From positions 1 to 35,929 of the forward strand of contig DKJQ01000037.1 of assembly GCA_002454845.1 (NCBI GenBank): DNA of 35,929 bases, read 5' to 3'. This DNA is from Ignavibacteria bacterium UBA6688. GTDB taxonomy: Bacteria; Bacteroidota; Ignavibacteria; UBA10030. Position numbers and translations under genes: made by a program. The notes beneath the pieces were generated by a model. The model saw only the letters and a program-made list of their open reading frames with translations. It had not been told where the DNA came from and made no database searches. Numbering within the stretch: position 1 is the first letter of the stretch; every line of letters begins with the position of its first letter. Shown here in pieces: positions 1 through 7,332 of this stretch.

Positions 1-45
1 GGCACGTGGCGAAGCCATCCCTCTGGGACAGGCGTGTGGCATCGG
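1..45. repeat. Possible partial copy of a dispersed GC-rich repeat, cut by the window edge
   Basis: The first bases contain GGCACGTGGCGAAGCCATCC, a word that resembles the short dispersed repeats of the type 'cattgcgag...cgaagc(c)atc' that I recall from many environmental bacterial genomes. The last bases of the window (GTCATTGCGAAC) resemble the opening of the same kind of element. Both are truncated by the window, so I cannot show a complete unit or a second full copy. No gene is visible before position 91. Confidence 0.25.
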
Positions 46-90
46 TGGTTCAATAATCCCAACGAATGAAAGCCGGAGCTCATGCCGGAA

Positions 91-1200
91 TTATGAGTTG
101 AATACTGTCTGGAGCGCCTGGGCAAACCGTTCCATCCCTTCATCCGTGCCGATCGAGACCCGGCACCAGTCGTTGAAAGGAGGGAAGGGGCGGGCGACCA
201 GAATGCCCTGTTCCTGCATGGAAGTCCTGAACTGCTCGATAGACCGGCCGGTTTGAAAAAACACAAAATTCCCTTCCGAGCGGAGGTAACGATGTCCCGT
301 TCGATCGAGGAGCGCATACAAAGCTTCCTTGCCCTGCTGTGTTCTTCGCTTGCTGATGGATTGATAGGCTGCATCGTGGTAACTCGCGATGGCTCCGCGC
401 AATCCGACAACATTCACGCTTCCCGTCCGATGCTGTGCAAGGGTTCTTATGATATCCGGTCGGGCGATCCCGAAGCCGATGCGGAGGCCGGCAAGAGCGT
501 GAATCTTCGATGCAGTTCGGGAAACGATCACGTTGCGCCCCTCGCGAACCAGTTCGACCATCGTCCGGTGGGTCGGGGAATCCACGAACTCATGATACGC
601 CTCATCGACATACACGACGGTCCGTCCGGAAGCGTCCTCACAGAATGTGCGCAGCGCTGAGCCGTCGACCAACACGCCGGTGGGGTTGTTGGGGTTGCAG
701 ATGTACACCAGCGATGTCTTTGAGGAAATGCGCCGGCTCATTTCTTTGAGATCCTGGTTCATCCGGTCATCGAGGGGAACGCGATGAATCGTTGCACCCA
801 CCGTCGTTGCGTATTGCTGTAGCTGTTCGAATGTGGGTTGTGGCGCGAGGATCTCTCCGCCATCCCTCCCATAGATGAGTCCGGCCACGTTCAGGATCTC
901 CCCAGAACCGGATCCGATCACGATGTGATCGGGGGGAATGTCTTCCTGCTCGGCAATCAGTTTCCGCAATTCCTGGTACGGGATGCCCCTATAGAGATGG
1001 CTTTCGTCAAATGCTTCCGCCATGGCTTTGCGCGCCGCGGGAGAGGGGCCGTACGGATTTTCGTTGAGGTTCAGACGAACAAGGTCACGGTCTCCCCTTT
1101 TCAGCAATGAAGGGGCGGATTGGCAGCCGGCCACCACGGCATAGACTGCCGCTGCACCGCTCCGAGTCAACCATTCCCGTCTGTCCATCGTTACCGGCAT
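91..1200 (-). CDS. Tat-exported lipoprotein, HisC-like class I/II aminotransferase
   Basis: This is a PLP-dependent aminotransferase of fold type I, closest in motifs to histidinol-phosphate aminotransferase. Visible motifs are the N-terminal LNLNENPYGPSP, the NPNNPTG loop (about residues 169-175), VDEAYHEF (Asp199 and Tyr202) and the Schiff-base lysine in TASKIHALAGLRIG (Lys232). The N-terminus carries a twin-arginine motif (DRREWLT, Arg7-Arg8) followed by a lipobox, VAGC, at Cys26. It should therefore be folded with its cofactor in the cytoplasm, exported by Tat and lipid-anchored. I chose the ATG at 1200 because AGGTGG lies about 10 nt upstream. An ATG at 1188 would keep the Tat motif and is the alternative. 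The gene overlaps the end of the preceding amidohydrolase by 10 nt, so it is the last gene of a three-gene operon. A cytoplasmic histidine-biosynthesis role is unlikely given the export signal; the real substrate is unknown. Confidence 0.85.
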   Translation of the reverse strand: MPVTMDRREWLTRSGAAAVYAVVAGCQSAPSLLKRGDRDLVRLNLNENPYGPSPAARKAMAEAFDESHLYRGIPYQELRKLIAEQEDIPPDHIVIGSGSGEILNVAGLIYGRDGGEILAPQPTFEQLQQYATTVGATIHRVPLDDRMNQDLKEMSRRISSKTSLVYICNPNNPTGVLVDGSALRTFCEDASGRTVVYVDEAYHEFVDSPTHRTMVELVREGRNVIVSRTASKIHALAGLRIGFGIARPDIIRTLAQHRTGSVNVVGLRGAIASYHDAAYQSISKRRTQQGKEALYALLDRTGHRYLRSEGNFVFFQTGRSIEQFRTSMQEQGILVARPFPPFNDWCRVSIGTDEGMERFAQALQTVFNS

Positions 1201-2396
1201 GTCTCGCTGACCACCTGTCCGTTCACAATCACAGCACACACGTGACTTGTATATTCAAACGGATCGCCGTCAAAGACCACGACATCGCCGTCTTTGCCCG
1301 CTTCCAGGGAGCCAACGCGCTTGTCAACCCCGATGATCTTCGCAGCACCGATGGTAATGGAAGCCAGTGCATCCTGGAACGAGAGTCCGTTGGAGGCTGC
1401 TATTGCCGCTTCATACAGCACGAGGCGGGTTTTGGGAACATAGCCTTCATAGCCGCTCTGAATGGCGAAGGGGATTCCCTGCTTCTGGAGTGACGAGGCG
1501 GTTTCCATGGAGACGTTCCGTGCATCTCCCCCCGGCCTGATCATCGTGGGGTGAAGGATGACGGAGACGCCGGCTTTCTTGATCTCGTCGATCACGAGGT
1601 ATGCTTCAGCCGCCCCATCCAGGACCATCTTGAAACCGAATTCCTTCGCCAGACGCAGCGCACTCATGATATCCGTTGCCTTCTGAGCAGTGAAAAGGAC
1701 TTTCGTTTGTCCGGACAATACGCGGACAAGCATTTCCAACTTGAGGTCCACACCAGGACGTTTCTCCGCATCCTTGTTCCCTTTGCGCTTCAGATAATCC
1801 TGGGCTTTCAGGAATTCGGAGCGGATCATCGCCACGGACTTTGCGCTGGTGCCGGGCGAGCGGAAATTCTGGGAGACGGATTCGCCGAGCGTGAATGCCA
1901 CCATCCCCGAATCGATCAAGGCCTCATTCACCGTCCCGCCGACGGTTTTGACGACAATCGTGGTTCCGCTGGCGAGTGCGCCCGGTCCATGCCCTGTATG
2001 AAGGGTGGTTACTCCCATGGTCCGAAGCCATTCGACGAGTGCCTCCCGAGCATTGTATGCATCGATGGCGCGCAGCTCCGGCTGCATGGGCTCCGATTTC
2101 TCGAGCTGCATCTGATCGTGAGTCTGGTTCAGCATTCCGGCAAGCCCGACCACCGAGTGGGCGTCGACGAGTCCGGGAGTGACAACCTTGCCCGATAGAA
2201 CCTTGTAGCCGTTCGGGACTTGCACCTGTGAGGCAGGCCCAACCCGTTCAATCTTCCCCCCTTTGATCAAGACGATGCCGTTCGTGATCGGCGATCCGGA
2301 CATCGTATGGACCGTCTCACCCTTGATGGCGACCTGTGCCGTGAGGGAGGAGACGATGATGAGGCACAGTACCGTCATGCTTTGGATTCTTTTCAT
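1191..2396 (-). CDS. Exported amidohydrolase paralogue with degenerate metal site
   Basis: A 401-residue member of the amidohydrolase superfamily, of the imidazolonepropionase-like/prolidase-like type. It has an N-terminal Sec signal (MKRIQSMTVLCLIIVSSLTA) and ends in the usual composite beta-sandwich segment (VGSLEAGKDGDVVVFDGDPF). It can be aligned by eye along its length with the gene just upstream, but the metal ligands are missing. The HxH motif is His80-Ser-Val82 (upstream copy HSH). The histidine-rich HHHTHRHDD block is replaced by LFTAQKATD (234-242), the next His by Asp260-Gly, and the HTDDG motif by QSGYEG. It is probably not a normal metal-dependent hydrolase; it could be a partner subunit or act without metal. 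The ATG at 2396 overlaps the upstream stop as ATGA, and AAGGAGGTG precedes it by about 5 nt. Confidence 0.88.
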   Translation of the reverse strand: MKRIQSMTVLCLIIVSSLTAQVAIKGETVHTMSGSPITNGIVLIKGGKIERVGPASQVQVPNGYKVLSGKVVTPGLVDAHSVVGLAGMLNQTHDQMQLEKSEPMQPELRAIDAYNAREALVEWLRTMGVTTLHTGHGPGALASGTTIVVKTVGGTVNEALIDSGMVAFTLGESVSQNFRSPGTSAKSVAMIRSEFLKAQDYLKRKGNKDAEKRPGVDLKLEMLVRVLSGQTKVLFTAQKATDIMSALRLAKEFGFKMVLDGAAEAYLVIDEIKKAGVSVILHPTMIRPGGDARNVSMETASSLQKQGIPFAIQSGYEGYVPKTRLVLYEAAIAASNGLSFQDALASITIGAAKIIGVDKRVGSLEAGKDGDVVVFDGDPFEYTSHVCAVIVNGQVVSETCR

Positions 2397-3700
2397 TCCA
2401 CACCTCCTTCGCACGCGTCCATGTACAGGGAGCGGCGGAAGACCTCGTATCCCCCGACGGCCATTTTATGATCTTCGGGATCGGAGCGGTCGAACATCTT
2501 ATTCCCTTCAACCCAGGTCTGCTCGACATGGGTATAGACACTGAACGGGTCGCCCGAAAGGACAAGGAAATCCGCATCCTTTCCCGGCTTGAGAGAGCCG
2601 ACGCGATCATCAAGTTCCAGCATCTTCGCTCCTGCGATCGTCAGCCCTTCCAGGGCCTTCCCGCGTGACATCCCCGCCCGTACGGCGAGGGCCGCCATGC
2701 GGAGAAACAGCCGTGAGTCGGTGATGCCGTCGTCCGTGTGGAATCCGACGAGCGCCCCCGCTTTTTCCAGTTCCACGCCGTTCTCATTCCGGATATCCGT
2801 TGTTTCAAGCTTTCCGCCGGGAGAGTCGATCAGGATGATGGAAGAGGGGACCCCGGACTCCGCGATCTCCTTCGCGACCTTCCATGCTTCGCTGACGTGC
2901 TGAAGGACGACCCGGAAGCCAAACTCTTTTGCCAGTCGCAATACCGTCATGATATCGTCGTGCCGGTGCGTATGATGGTGCACGACCCGCTTTCCTTCGA
3001 GCACCTGGACGAGCGCTTCCATTTCGAGTTCCCTCTTCGGCATTTTGTCCGGATTGCCGGCGGCGGCCTTGACCTTCGCCTGGTAGTCCTGGGCTTTCAG
3101 GAACAGTTGTCGCACCAACGCCGCGGATTTTGCCCGTGTGCCGGGGAACGGTTTCTCGCCGATGGAATTTGTCCCATTCGCCATTTTCATCCCTCCACAG
3201 ATACCGTTCACCGGATCGGGACAGAAGAGCATGTCATAGATGGTGTTGGCCGGTCGGATTTTGAGATAGGCGGTCTGACCGCTCATCAAATGACCCGAGC
3301 CCGGCATGACGTTCACGGTCGTAATGCCTCCAGCGAGAGCTTTCCGGAATCCTTTGCTTCGCACGTCGATTGCGTCGATGATCCTCACCTCCGGATGAAG
3401 AGCATTGGATCGGTCGCCTCCCGATCCATCCCCAACGTGGGAATGGGTGTCCACAAGTCCCGGCATGACAACCTTGCCTTTGACATCATGGATCACAGCG
3501 TTTGCCGGAAGAGAAACAGACCCGGTTCTGCCCAGAGCCACAACTTTTCCCCCCTGGACCACAAGCGTTCCGTCCTCGATGGGCTCCCCGCCGATCGGGT
3601 AGATAGTCGCTCCCCGAAACGCCTGAGGGATCTCCTGTGCGGGTGCAAGTGAGGCGACGGTGACAAAGAGAATGAAGGCTAACAACCTCCGTTGGTGCAT
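2393..3700 (-). CDS. Exported metal-dependent amidohydrolase (imidazolonepropionase-like)
   Basis: A 435-residue amidohydrolase-superfamily enzyme with a Sec signal peptide (residues 1 to about 22, ending LAPAQ), so it acts outside the cytoplasm. The metal site looks complete: HSH at His86/His88 in the sequence GLVDTHSHVG, a histidine-rich strand at 241-247 (HHHTHRH), His268 in LQHVSEA, and HTDDG at 321-325 for the catalytic Asp region. The C-terminus has the family signature VGSLKPGKDADFLVLSGDPF. Related exported enzymes act on cyclic amides or on dipeptides with a blocked C-terminus; the substrate here cannot be read from the sequence. The ATG at 3700 was chosen because GGAGGAG lies 8 nt upstream and the signal peptide starts there; longer in-frame extensions lack this. 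It is the first gene of the operon with the degenerate paralogue and the Tat-exported aminotransferase. Confidence 0.92.
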   Translation of the reverse strand: MHQRRLLAFILFVTVASLAPAQEIPQAFRGATIYPIGGEPIEDGTLVVQGGKVVALGRTGSVSLPANAVIHDVKGKVVMPGLVDTHSHVGDGSGGDRSNALHPEVRIIDAIDVRSKGFRKALAGGITTVNVMPGSGHLMSGQTAYLKIRPANTIYDMLFCPDPVNGICGGMKMANGTNSIGEKPFPGTRAKSAALVRQLFLKAQDYQAKVKAAAGNPDKMPKRELEMEALVQVLEGKRVVHHHTHRHDDIMTVLRLAKEFGFRVVLQHVSEAWKVAKEIAESGVPSSIILIDSPGGKLETTDIRNENGVELEKAGALVGFHTDDGITDSRLFLRMAALAVRAGMSRGKALEGLTIAGAKMLELDDRVGSLKPGKDADFLVLSGDPFSVYTHVEQTWVEGNKMFDRSDPEDHKMAVGGYEVFRRSLYMDACEGGVE

Positions 3701-3729
3701 CGTTGTGCTCCTCCGTGGTGAGTGGTGCG

Positions 3730-3763
3730 AAAAAAACCTCAAGAGACCCATGGAAGGGCTCTC
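3730..3763 (-). terminator. Weak candidate terminator after dinB
   Basis: On the minus strand a stem GAGA(G)CCC / GGGTCTC (7 bp with one bulged G, loop TTCCAT) is followed by TTGAGG and then a run of seven T. It lies between the dinB stop (3778) and the start of the amidohydrolase operon (3700). The T-run begins 6 nt after the stem, which weakens the case. Confidence 0.35.
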
Positions 3764-3777
3764 ATCAAACAAAATTG

Positions 3778-4935
3778 TTACGCTCCGCCGGAATGAATGA
3801 CGCCATCCCCGAATTTCTTCCGGAGCCTATCGACCGCCGTCAGTGCTTTGCCACGTTTCTCCTCGAAGGGGATGAGCAGGAGTTCCTGTTGGGGTTCGTA
3901 TTCGAAATTCGTGAGTCGTACGCCAAGCAATCGCAGCGCCATCGGCCGGGTGTATCCGTGTTGGAGCAAAGCTCGCACGATCCTGAACACAACCGCATCG
4001 TCGTTGGTGGGTGGGATGGACTCCGACCGGGTTATGGTTTTGAAATCGCTGTAGCGAAGTTTGAGAGTCACGGTCTTCGACTTCCATCCGCGCGAGCGCA
4101 TGGTGAAGCAAACTCCTTCCACGAGTGAGAAGAGTTTTTTCTCCAGGTCGATCCGGTCGGCGATATCGTGCGAAAAGGTTTCCTCACTGCTGATCCCCTT
4201 GCGCACATGACTCTCATGCACCGTGGTCGAACCCATGCCCCGGGCGACGTCGTGAATCCAGAAGCCGTGTTTGCCAAGAAGGGCGGTCACCTGCTCGCGC
4301 GGGACGGCTTGAAGGTCCGCCAAAACCCTGAATCCTCTTCTCTTGAGAATCTCCTCCGTTTTCTTCCCGACGCCGGGGATCACCTCCACAGGGAGCGGGG
4401 CGAGAAATTCCCGTTCCTTTCCGTGCGGCACATGAAGAACGCCATTCGGCTTCACCGTGCCTGCTGCGATCTTCGCGAGCGTTTTGTTGGAGGCAAGAGC
4501 GATGGTGCAGGGGAGTTTGAATTCATCCCAAACGAGTTTCTTGAGTTTCTTCGTGAACCCGGGAAGGTCGTTGTTGTAGAGCGACTCGCAGCCTGTAAGG
4601 TCAAAGTACATTTCGTCAATCGATGCCCTTTCCACAAGAGGGGAAAGTTCCTTCATCCTCCGGTAGAGGTCGTCGGAGTACATCCCGTAATCGTCAAAAT
4701 GGCTCCTGACCACAATCGCTTGAGGACACAGGCGCAACGCTTTTCCGGTGGGCATTGCAGACCGGACACCAAATGCCCGCGCTTCGTATGATGCGGACGC
4801 CACAACGCCGCGTCCCGAAGGTGATCCACCGACGATCACCGGCTTGCCGTTGAGCGACGGATCCCTGATCCGCTCCACGGAAACATAGAAACAGTCGAGA
4901 TCGAGATGAGCAATGTATTCCAAACGGGCTGCCAA
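3778..4935 (-). CDS. dinB: DNA polymerase IV (Y-family translesion polymerase)
   Basis: A 385-residue Y-family polymerase that copies past damaged template bases. The palm motif HLDLDCFYVSVE gives the metal ligands Asp12 and the neighbouring acid Asp14, with Tyr17 at the steric-gate position. The second acidic motif is SIDEMYFD (Asp107, Glu108). A thumb helix-hairpin-helix is seen at IPGVGKKTEEILKRRG, followed by the little finger. Near the C-terminus QELLLIPF resembles the sliding-clamp binding motif found at this place in relatives. There is no ATG or GTG near the N-terminus, and a stop codon lies two codons upstream of TTG 4935, so the start must be a TTG (4935, or 4923 if shorter). No good Shine-Dalgarno precedes either. 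The gene stands alone between two unrelated transcription units, with its own candidate promoter at 4981-5009. Confidence 0.95.
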   Translation of the reverse strand: MAARLEYIAHLDLDCFYVSVERIRDPSLNGKPVIVGGSPSGRGVVASASYEARAFGVRSAMPTGKALRLCPQAIVVRSHFDDYGMYSDDLYRRMKELSPLVERASIDEMYFDLTGCESLYNNDLPGFTKKLKKLVWDEFKLPCTIALASNKTLAKIAAGTVKPNGVLHVPHGKEREFLAPLPVEVIPGVGKKTEEILKRRGFRVLADLQAVPREQVTALLGKHGFWIHDVARGMGSTTVHESHVRKGISSEETFSHDIADRIDLEKKLFSLVEGVCFTMRSRGWKSKTVTLKLRYSDFKTITRSESIPPTNDDAVVFRIVRALLQHGYTRPMALRLLGVRLTNFEYEPQQELLLIPFEEKRGKALTAVDRLRKKFGDGVIHSGGA

Positions 4936-4980
4936 GGGTCAAATGACGGATGGTTCGGTCGCTGCTTCAAAAACTTGAAA

Positions 4981-5009
4981 AGTCTAACCATTTTCAGTCA
5001 GAGAAACAA
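4981..5009 (-). promoter_or_regulatory. Candidate sigma70-type promoter for dinB
   Basis: On the minus strand TTGTTT (5009-5004) and TAGACT (4986-4981) are separated by 17 nt. The predicted start is near 4974, giving a leader of about 39 nt to the TTG start of dinB. I found no E. coli-type or Gram-positive-type LexA box in the 107 bp upstream gap. Confidence 0.35.
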
Positions 5010-5042
5010 GGGAGAATATTGTCGGAGTCCCTGCCTGACGGC

Positions 5043-6113
5043 TCACGAAGGAGCCTTTGCCGTTTGCCTGAAAGTGGTGAGCTTGTACCCCCTTTGGAGC
5101 AATGCCGCCCGATGCCGTTCCACAAAGCTGACGATGGATTCGATTGGCAGGACATGGGTAATGCCATACTGAATATCGCGCTTCCGGTCGATGAACATGG
5201 GTCCATCGTACGGATCGTTCGGACTGTAGTTCAATTCACCGACGGAAGGGGAAGGGACGAGGGCATGCCAGGTCTGGCCGGAGAGGGTGCTCACCATGCC
5301 GACGAGCTCGAAGTTCGGTACCCCATCCCGGATGGCAAGTGCAATCCCTCCGCTCGCTCCCCCGGCAAGAACCGCATCGATCAGAAACGAACCCTGCCGG
5401 TCTCTGTTCGGGCTGCTGACGATCCCCTTCGTGACGATCTTATACCCGGCAGGATAGCCGAACAGATAGACGAACGTACCCCACTCCAAATCCCTTGCCT
5501 TGCCGACGGGATACTTGAAGACGGAAAAGGGAATCGGGGGCTGCTCTTCCAGAGAGGCGCCGATCAGGGCGATATCAGATTGCCGGTCCATGGCAAGGAT
5601 GCGAAGTGTTCCACCCTGAAGGAATGACCCCAAAAAAATCGCCTGGTTCGTCTTCAGGGCGATATTCTTGATGTAGGGAGATGGTTTCTTGTCTTCCCCC
5701 GCGTAGTAGGTGATGAGGGTGTCGGCAAAGTCGACGATGTGCGCGGAAGTCAGCAACGCGATCTGACGTCCTTCATACGCGACGACGGTTGCGGTTCCGG
5801 CGACCTCACTGTTTGTGAGAAAACTCGCCTTCTCTGTCACGCGTAACAACGCGGGGGTGATCCGGTCGAGCGTAACCCCTTCCTCGGGTGGGAAGTAATA
5901 CGTTCTATATGAAGTCATGGTGTTAATGCGCTGCACGCTCTCCCCGATCTGCTCAAGCTGTTCGGAGCATGCCTGGTAGGGGAATTCCGAGTCGTACCGC
6001 CCATCCATCAACGTCGGGTACATTTCTTTATAGATGGCCGAGGTGCAGGAAACAAAGAGGAAGAGGAAACTCAGGAGAACGATGTGCAGGATACACGTGA
6101 GTCGATGGGTCAT
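5043..6113 (-). CDS. Trypsin-like serine protease lipoprotein
   Basis: A 356-residue envelope protein with a lipoprotein signal (hydrophobic LHIVLLSFLFLFVSC, acylated Cys23). The mature part has a chymotrypsin-fold serine protease pattern: His125 in LTSAHIVDF, Asp180 in DRQSDIALIG and Ser254 in GGASGG. The serine motif is GGASGG rather than the usual GNSGG, and there is no PDZ domain after the protease domain as in DegP/HtrA. It might cleave a few specific envelope substrates, or could be a diverged family member. The ATG at 6113 has AGGAGG about 6 nt upstream. It is the last gene of the minus-strand series valS-lysE-osmC, 65 bp after osmC. A nested hairpin occupies that gap and may influence its translation. 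Confidence 0.8.
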   Translation of the reverse strand: MTHRLTCILHIVLLSFLFLFVSCTSAIYKEMYPTLMDGRYDSEFPYQACSEQLEQIGESVQRINTMTSYRTYYFPPEEGVTLDRITPALLRVTEKASFLTNSEVAGTATVVAYEGRQIALLTSAHIVDFADTLITYYAGEDKKPSPYIKNIALKTNQAIFLGSFLQGGTLRILAMDRQSDIALIGASLEEQPPIPFSVFKYPVGKARDLEWGTFVYLFGYPAGYKIVTKGIVSSPNRDRQGSFLIDAVLAGGASGGIALAIRDGVPNFELVGMVSTLSGQTWHALVPSPSVGELNYSPNDPYDGPMFIDRKRDIQYGITHVLPIESIVSFVERHRAALLQRGYKLTTFRQTAKAPS

Positions 6114-6125
6114 GGCAACCTCCTG

Positions 6126-6166
6126 GTTCACGGGCCGGTTGCCGGAGGCACTTCCGGCGGGTGAAC
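6126..6166 (-). other. Nested hairpin upstream of the protease ribosome site
   Basis: Two nested perfect arms can be read: outer GTTCAC/GTGAAC (6126-6131 with 6161-6166) and inner GCCGGA/TCCGGC (6141-6146 with 6153-6158). There is no U-run, so it is not an intrinsic terminator. It ends next to the AGGAGG of the protease gene, so it may affect ribosome access or mRNA stability between osmC and the protease. Confidence 0.45.
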
Positions 6167-6178
6167 GGTTATGGACGA

Positions 6179-6589
6179 CTAATCCGGATAGACGAATGAA
6201 AGGTCAAGTGTGATATCCGGGTGAATGCTTCGTGCCACGGGGCACGTCCGGGCAATATGTTCGAGTCGGCTTCGTTGATCGGGTGACAGGCCGGGGGGAA
6301 AGTCGATCCGGACGAGGATCCGTGCGACCCGGCGCGGGGGATCCTGGCTCATATGTTTTTCCGCATAGACTGTCGTTCCGTCCATGCCGATTCCCTCCTT
6401 CTGTGCAGCGATCCCCATGGTCGTGACCTGGCAACTCATCAGGGACGTGACCAGGAGATCGGTGGGAGAGAAACTCTCGCCGCGGCCGTGGTTATCGGTC
6501 GGCGCATCCGTGATGAATTCCACTTCGCTGGGGCCATGCGTTGCCTTGCACCGCAGACGGCCGAGATAAGTGAGAGATTGAGGGACCAT
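6179..6589 (-). CDS. OsmC/Ohr-family peroxiredoxin-like protein
   Basis: A 136-residue OsmC-family protein of the cytoplasmic thiol-peroxidase group that reduces organic hydroperoxides. The two redox cysteines are in place: Cys53 in SLMSCQVTTMG and Cys116 in ARTCPVARSI. The glycine-rich, Pro-Thr-Asp motif FSPTDLLVTSLMSC and the family length (about 135-145 residues) agree. It looks closer to the general OsmC group (YhfA-like) than to Ohr proper, but I cannot decide the subgroup. The ATG at 6589 was chosen because the homologous domain begins there and AAGGA lies about 11 nt upstream. Longer in-frame starts would run into the LysE-type gene, whose stop is 17 nt upstream. Confidence 0.9.
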   Translation of the reverse strand: MVPQSLTYLGRLRCKATHGPSEVEFITDAPTDNHGRGESFSPTDLLVTSLMSCQVTTMGIAAQKEGIGMDGTTVYAEKHMSQDPPRRVARILVRIDFPPGLSPDQRSRLEHIARTCPVARSIHPDITLDLSFVYPD

Positions 6590-6606
6590 GGGGATCAGTT
6601 TCCTTA

Positions 6607-7233
6607 CTATCGCTCGGCTACTGCCAGCCGTATTCCCAGACCAATAAGAATGCCACCGGCTAACCGTTGGAAGAATTGAGCGTACCGTGGTCGATGCCTC
6701 AGCCATCCTCCAACAGTCCCGGAAAAATATCCAACCATGAACAAGAAACACAGCCCAAAGCAGGCAAACGTTAATCCCAAAATGATCATTTGCATCGTAC
6801 CGTGGCTGCTTCCTTTATCAATAAACTGCGGTAGAAATGCCAAAAAGAAAATGCCGATTTTAGGATTGAGTACATTGGATAACACGCCCTGCCAGAAAAG
6901 TGTATGGGATTTCACGATCAAAGCAGGTGTTTCCAGGCTGAAAGTGCTCTTCTCCCGCCAGGCCTTGATACCGAGATACACCAAATAAGCTGCACCAACA
7001 TACTTCACCAGGAGAAAAGCGAACACGGAGGTCTGGAGGATGAGCGTGAGCCCGAATGCCGCGGCGGTCGTATGAACCAGAATCCCGCAAACGACGCCGA
7101 TTGCGGACAGGATACCCGCTCTGCGTCCATGAGCCATCCCGCGGGTAATCACATAGAACATGTCGGGACCTGGGGCAATGATCAATGCCCACGAGACGCC
7201 GATGAATAAAGCAAATTTTGCAGGATCAATCAT
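6607..7233 (-). CDS. LysE/RhtB-family amino acid exporter
   Basis: A 208-residue inner-membrane protein of the LysE/RhtB family, which exports amino acids or their analogues using the proton gradient. The family signature is clear near the N-terminus (SWALIIAPGPDMFYVITRG), followed by a glycine-rich region around GRRAGILSAIGVVCGILVH. A second hallmark, LSNVLNPKIGIFFLAFLPQF, appears in the middle. About six hydrophobic segments can be counted. The ATG start at 7233 matches the family N-terminus, although its Shine-Dalgarno is poor. It lies about 100 bp downstream of valS and 17 bp before osmC in the same direction. The exported amino acid cannot be told from sequence; proximity to valS is not evidence for valine. 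Confidence 0.93.
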   Translation of the reverse strand: MIDPAKFALFIGVSWALIIAPGPDMFYVITRGMAHGRRAGILSAIGVVCGILVHTTAAAFGLTLILQTSVFAFLLVKYVGAAYLVYLGIKAWREKSTFSLETPALIVKSHTLFWQGVLSNVLNPKIGIFFLAFLPQFIDKGSSHGTMQMIILGLTFACFGLCFLFMVGYFSGTVGGWLRHRPRYAQFFQRLAGGILIGLGIRLAVAER

Positions 7234-7332
7234 CTATTCATCCATCAGGAGTTTTGCTCAGGATAATGCATCTTCGCTGTCAGTGTTCGGAACGAGCGTC
7301 GGCGCGGAGCGGCATTCTCTTCCGACCTCCTG

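Noticed and set aside
60..92. Terminator after the aminotransferase gene
   Set aside because: Only a 4-bp CCGG/CCGG stem with a short broken T-run; too weak to call.
253..660. Plus-strand open frame opposite the aminotransferase gene
   Set aside because: It is the antisense shadow of a gene with clear PLP-enzyme motifs; its own translation has no recognisable features.
6590..6751. Longer OsmC start overlapping the LysE-type gene
   Set aside because: The extra residues are an off-frame reading of the exporter gene and have no family match.
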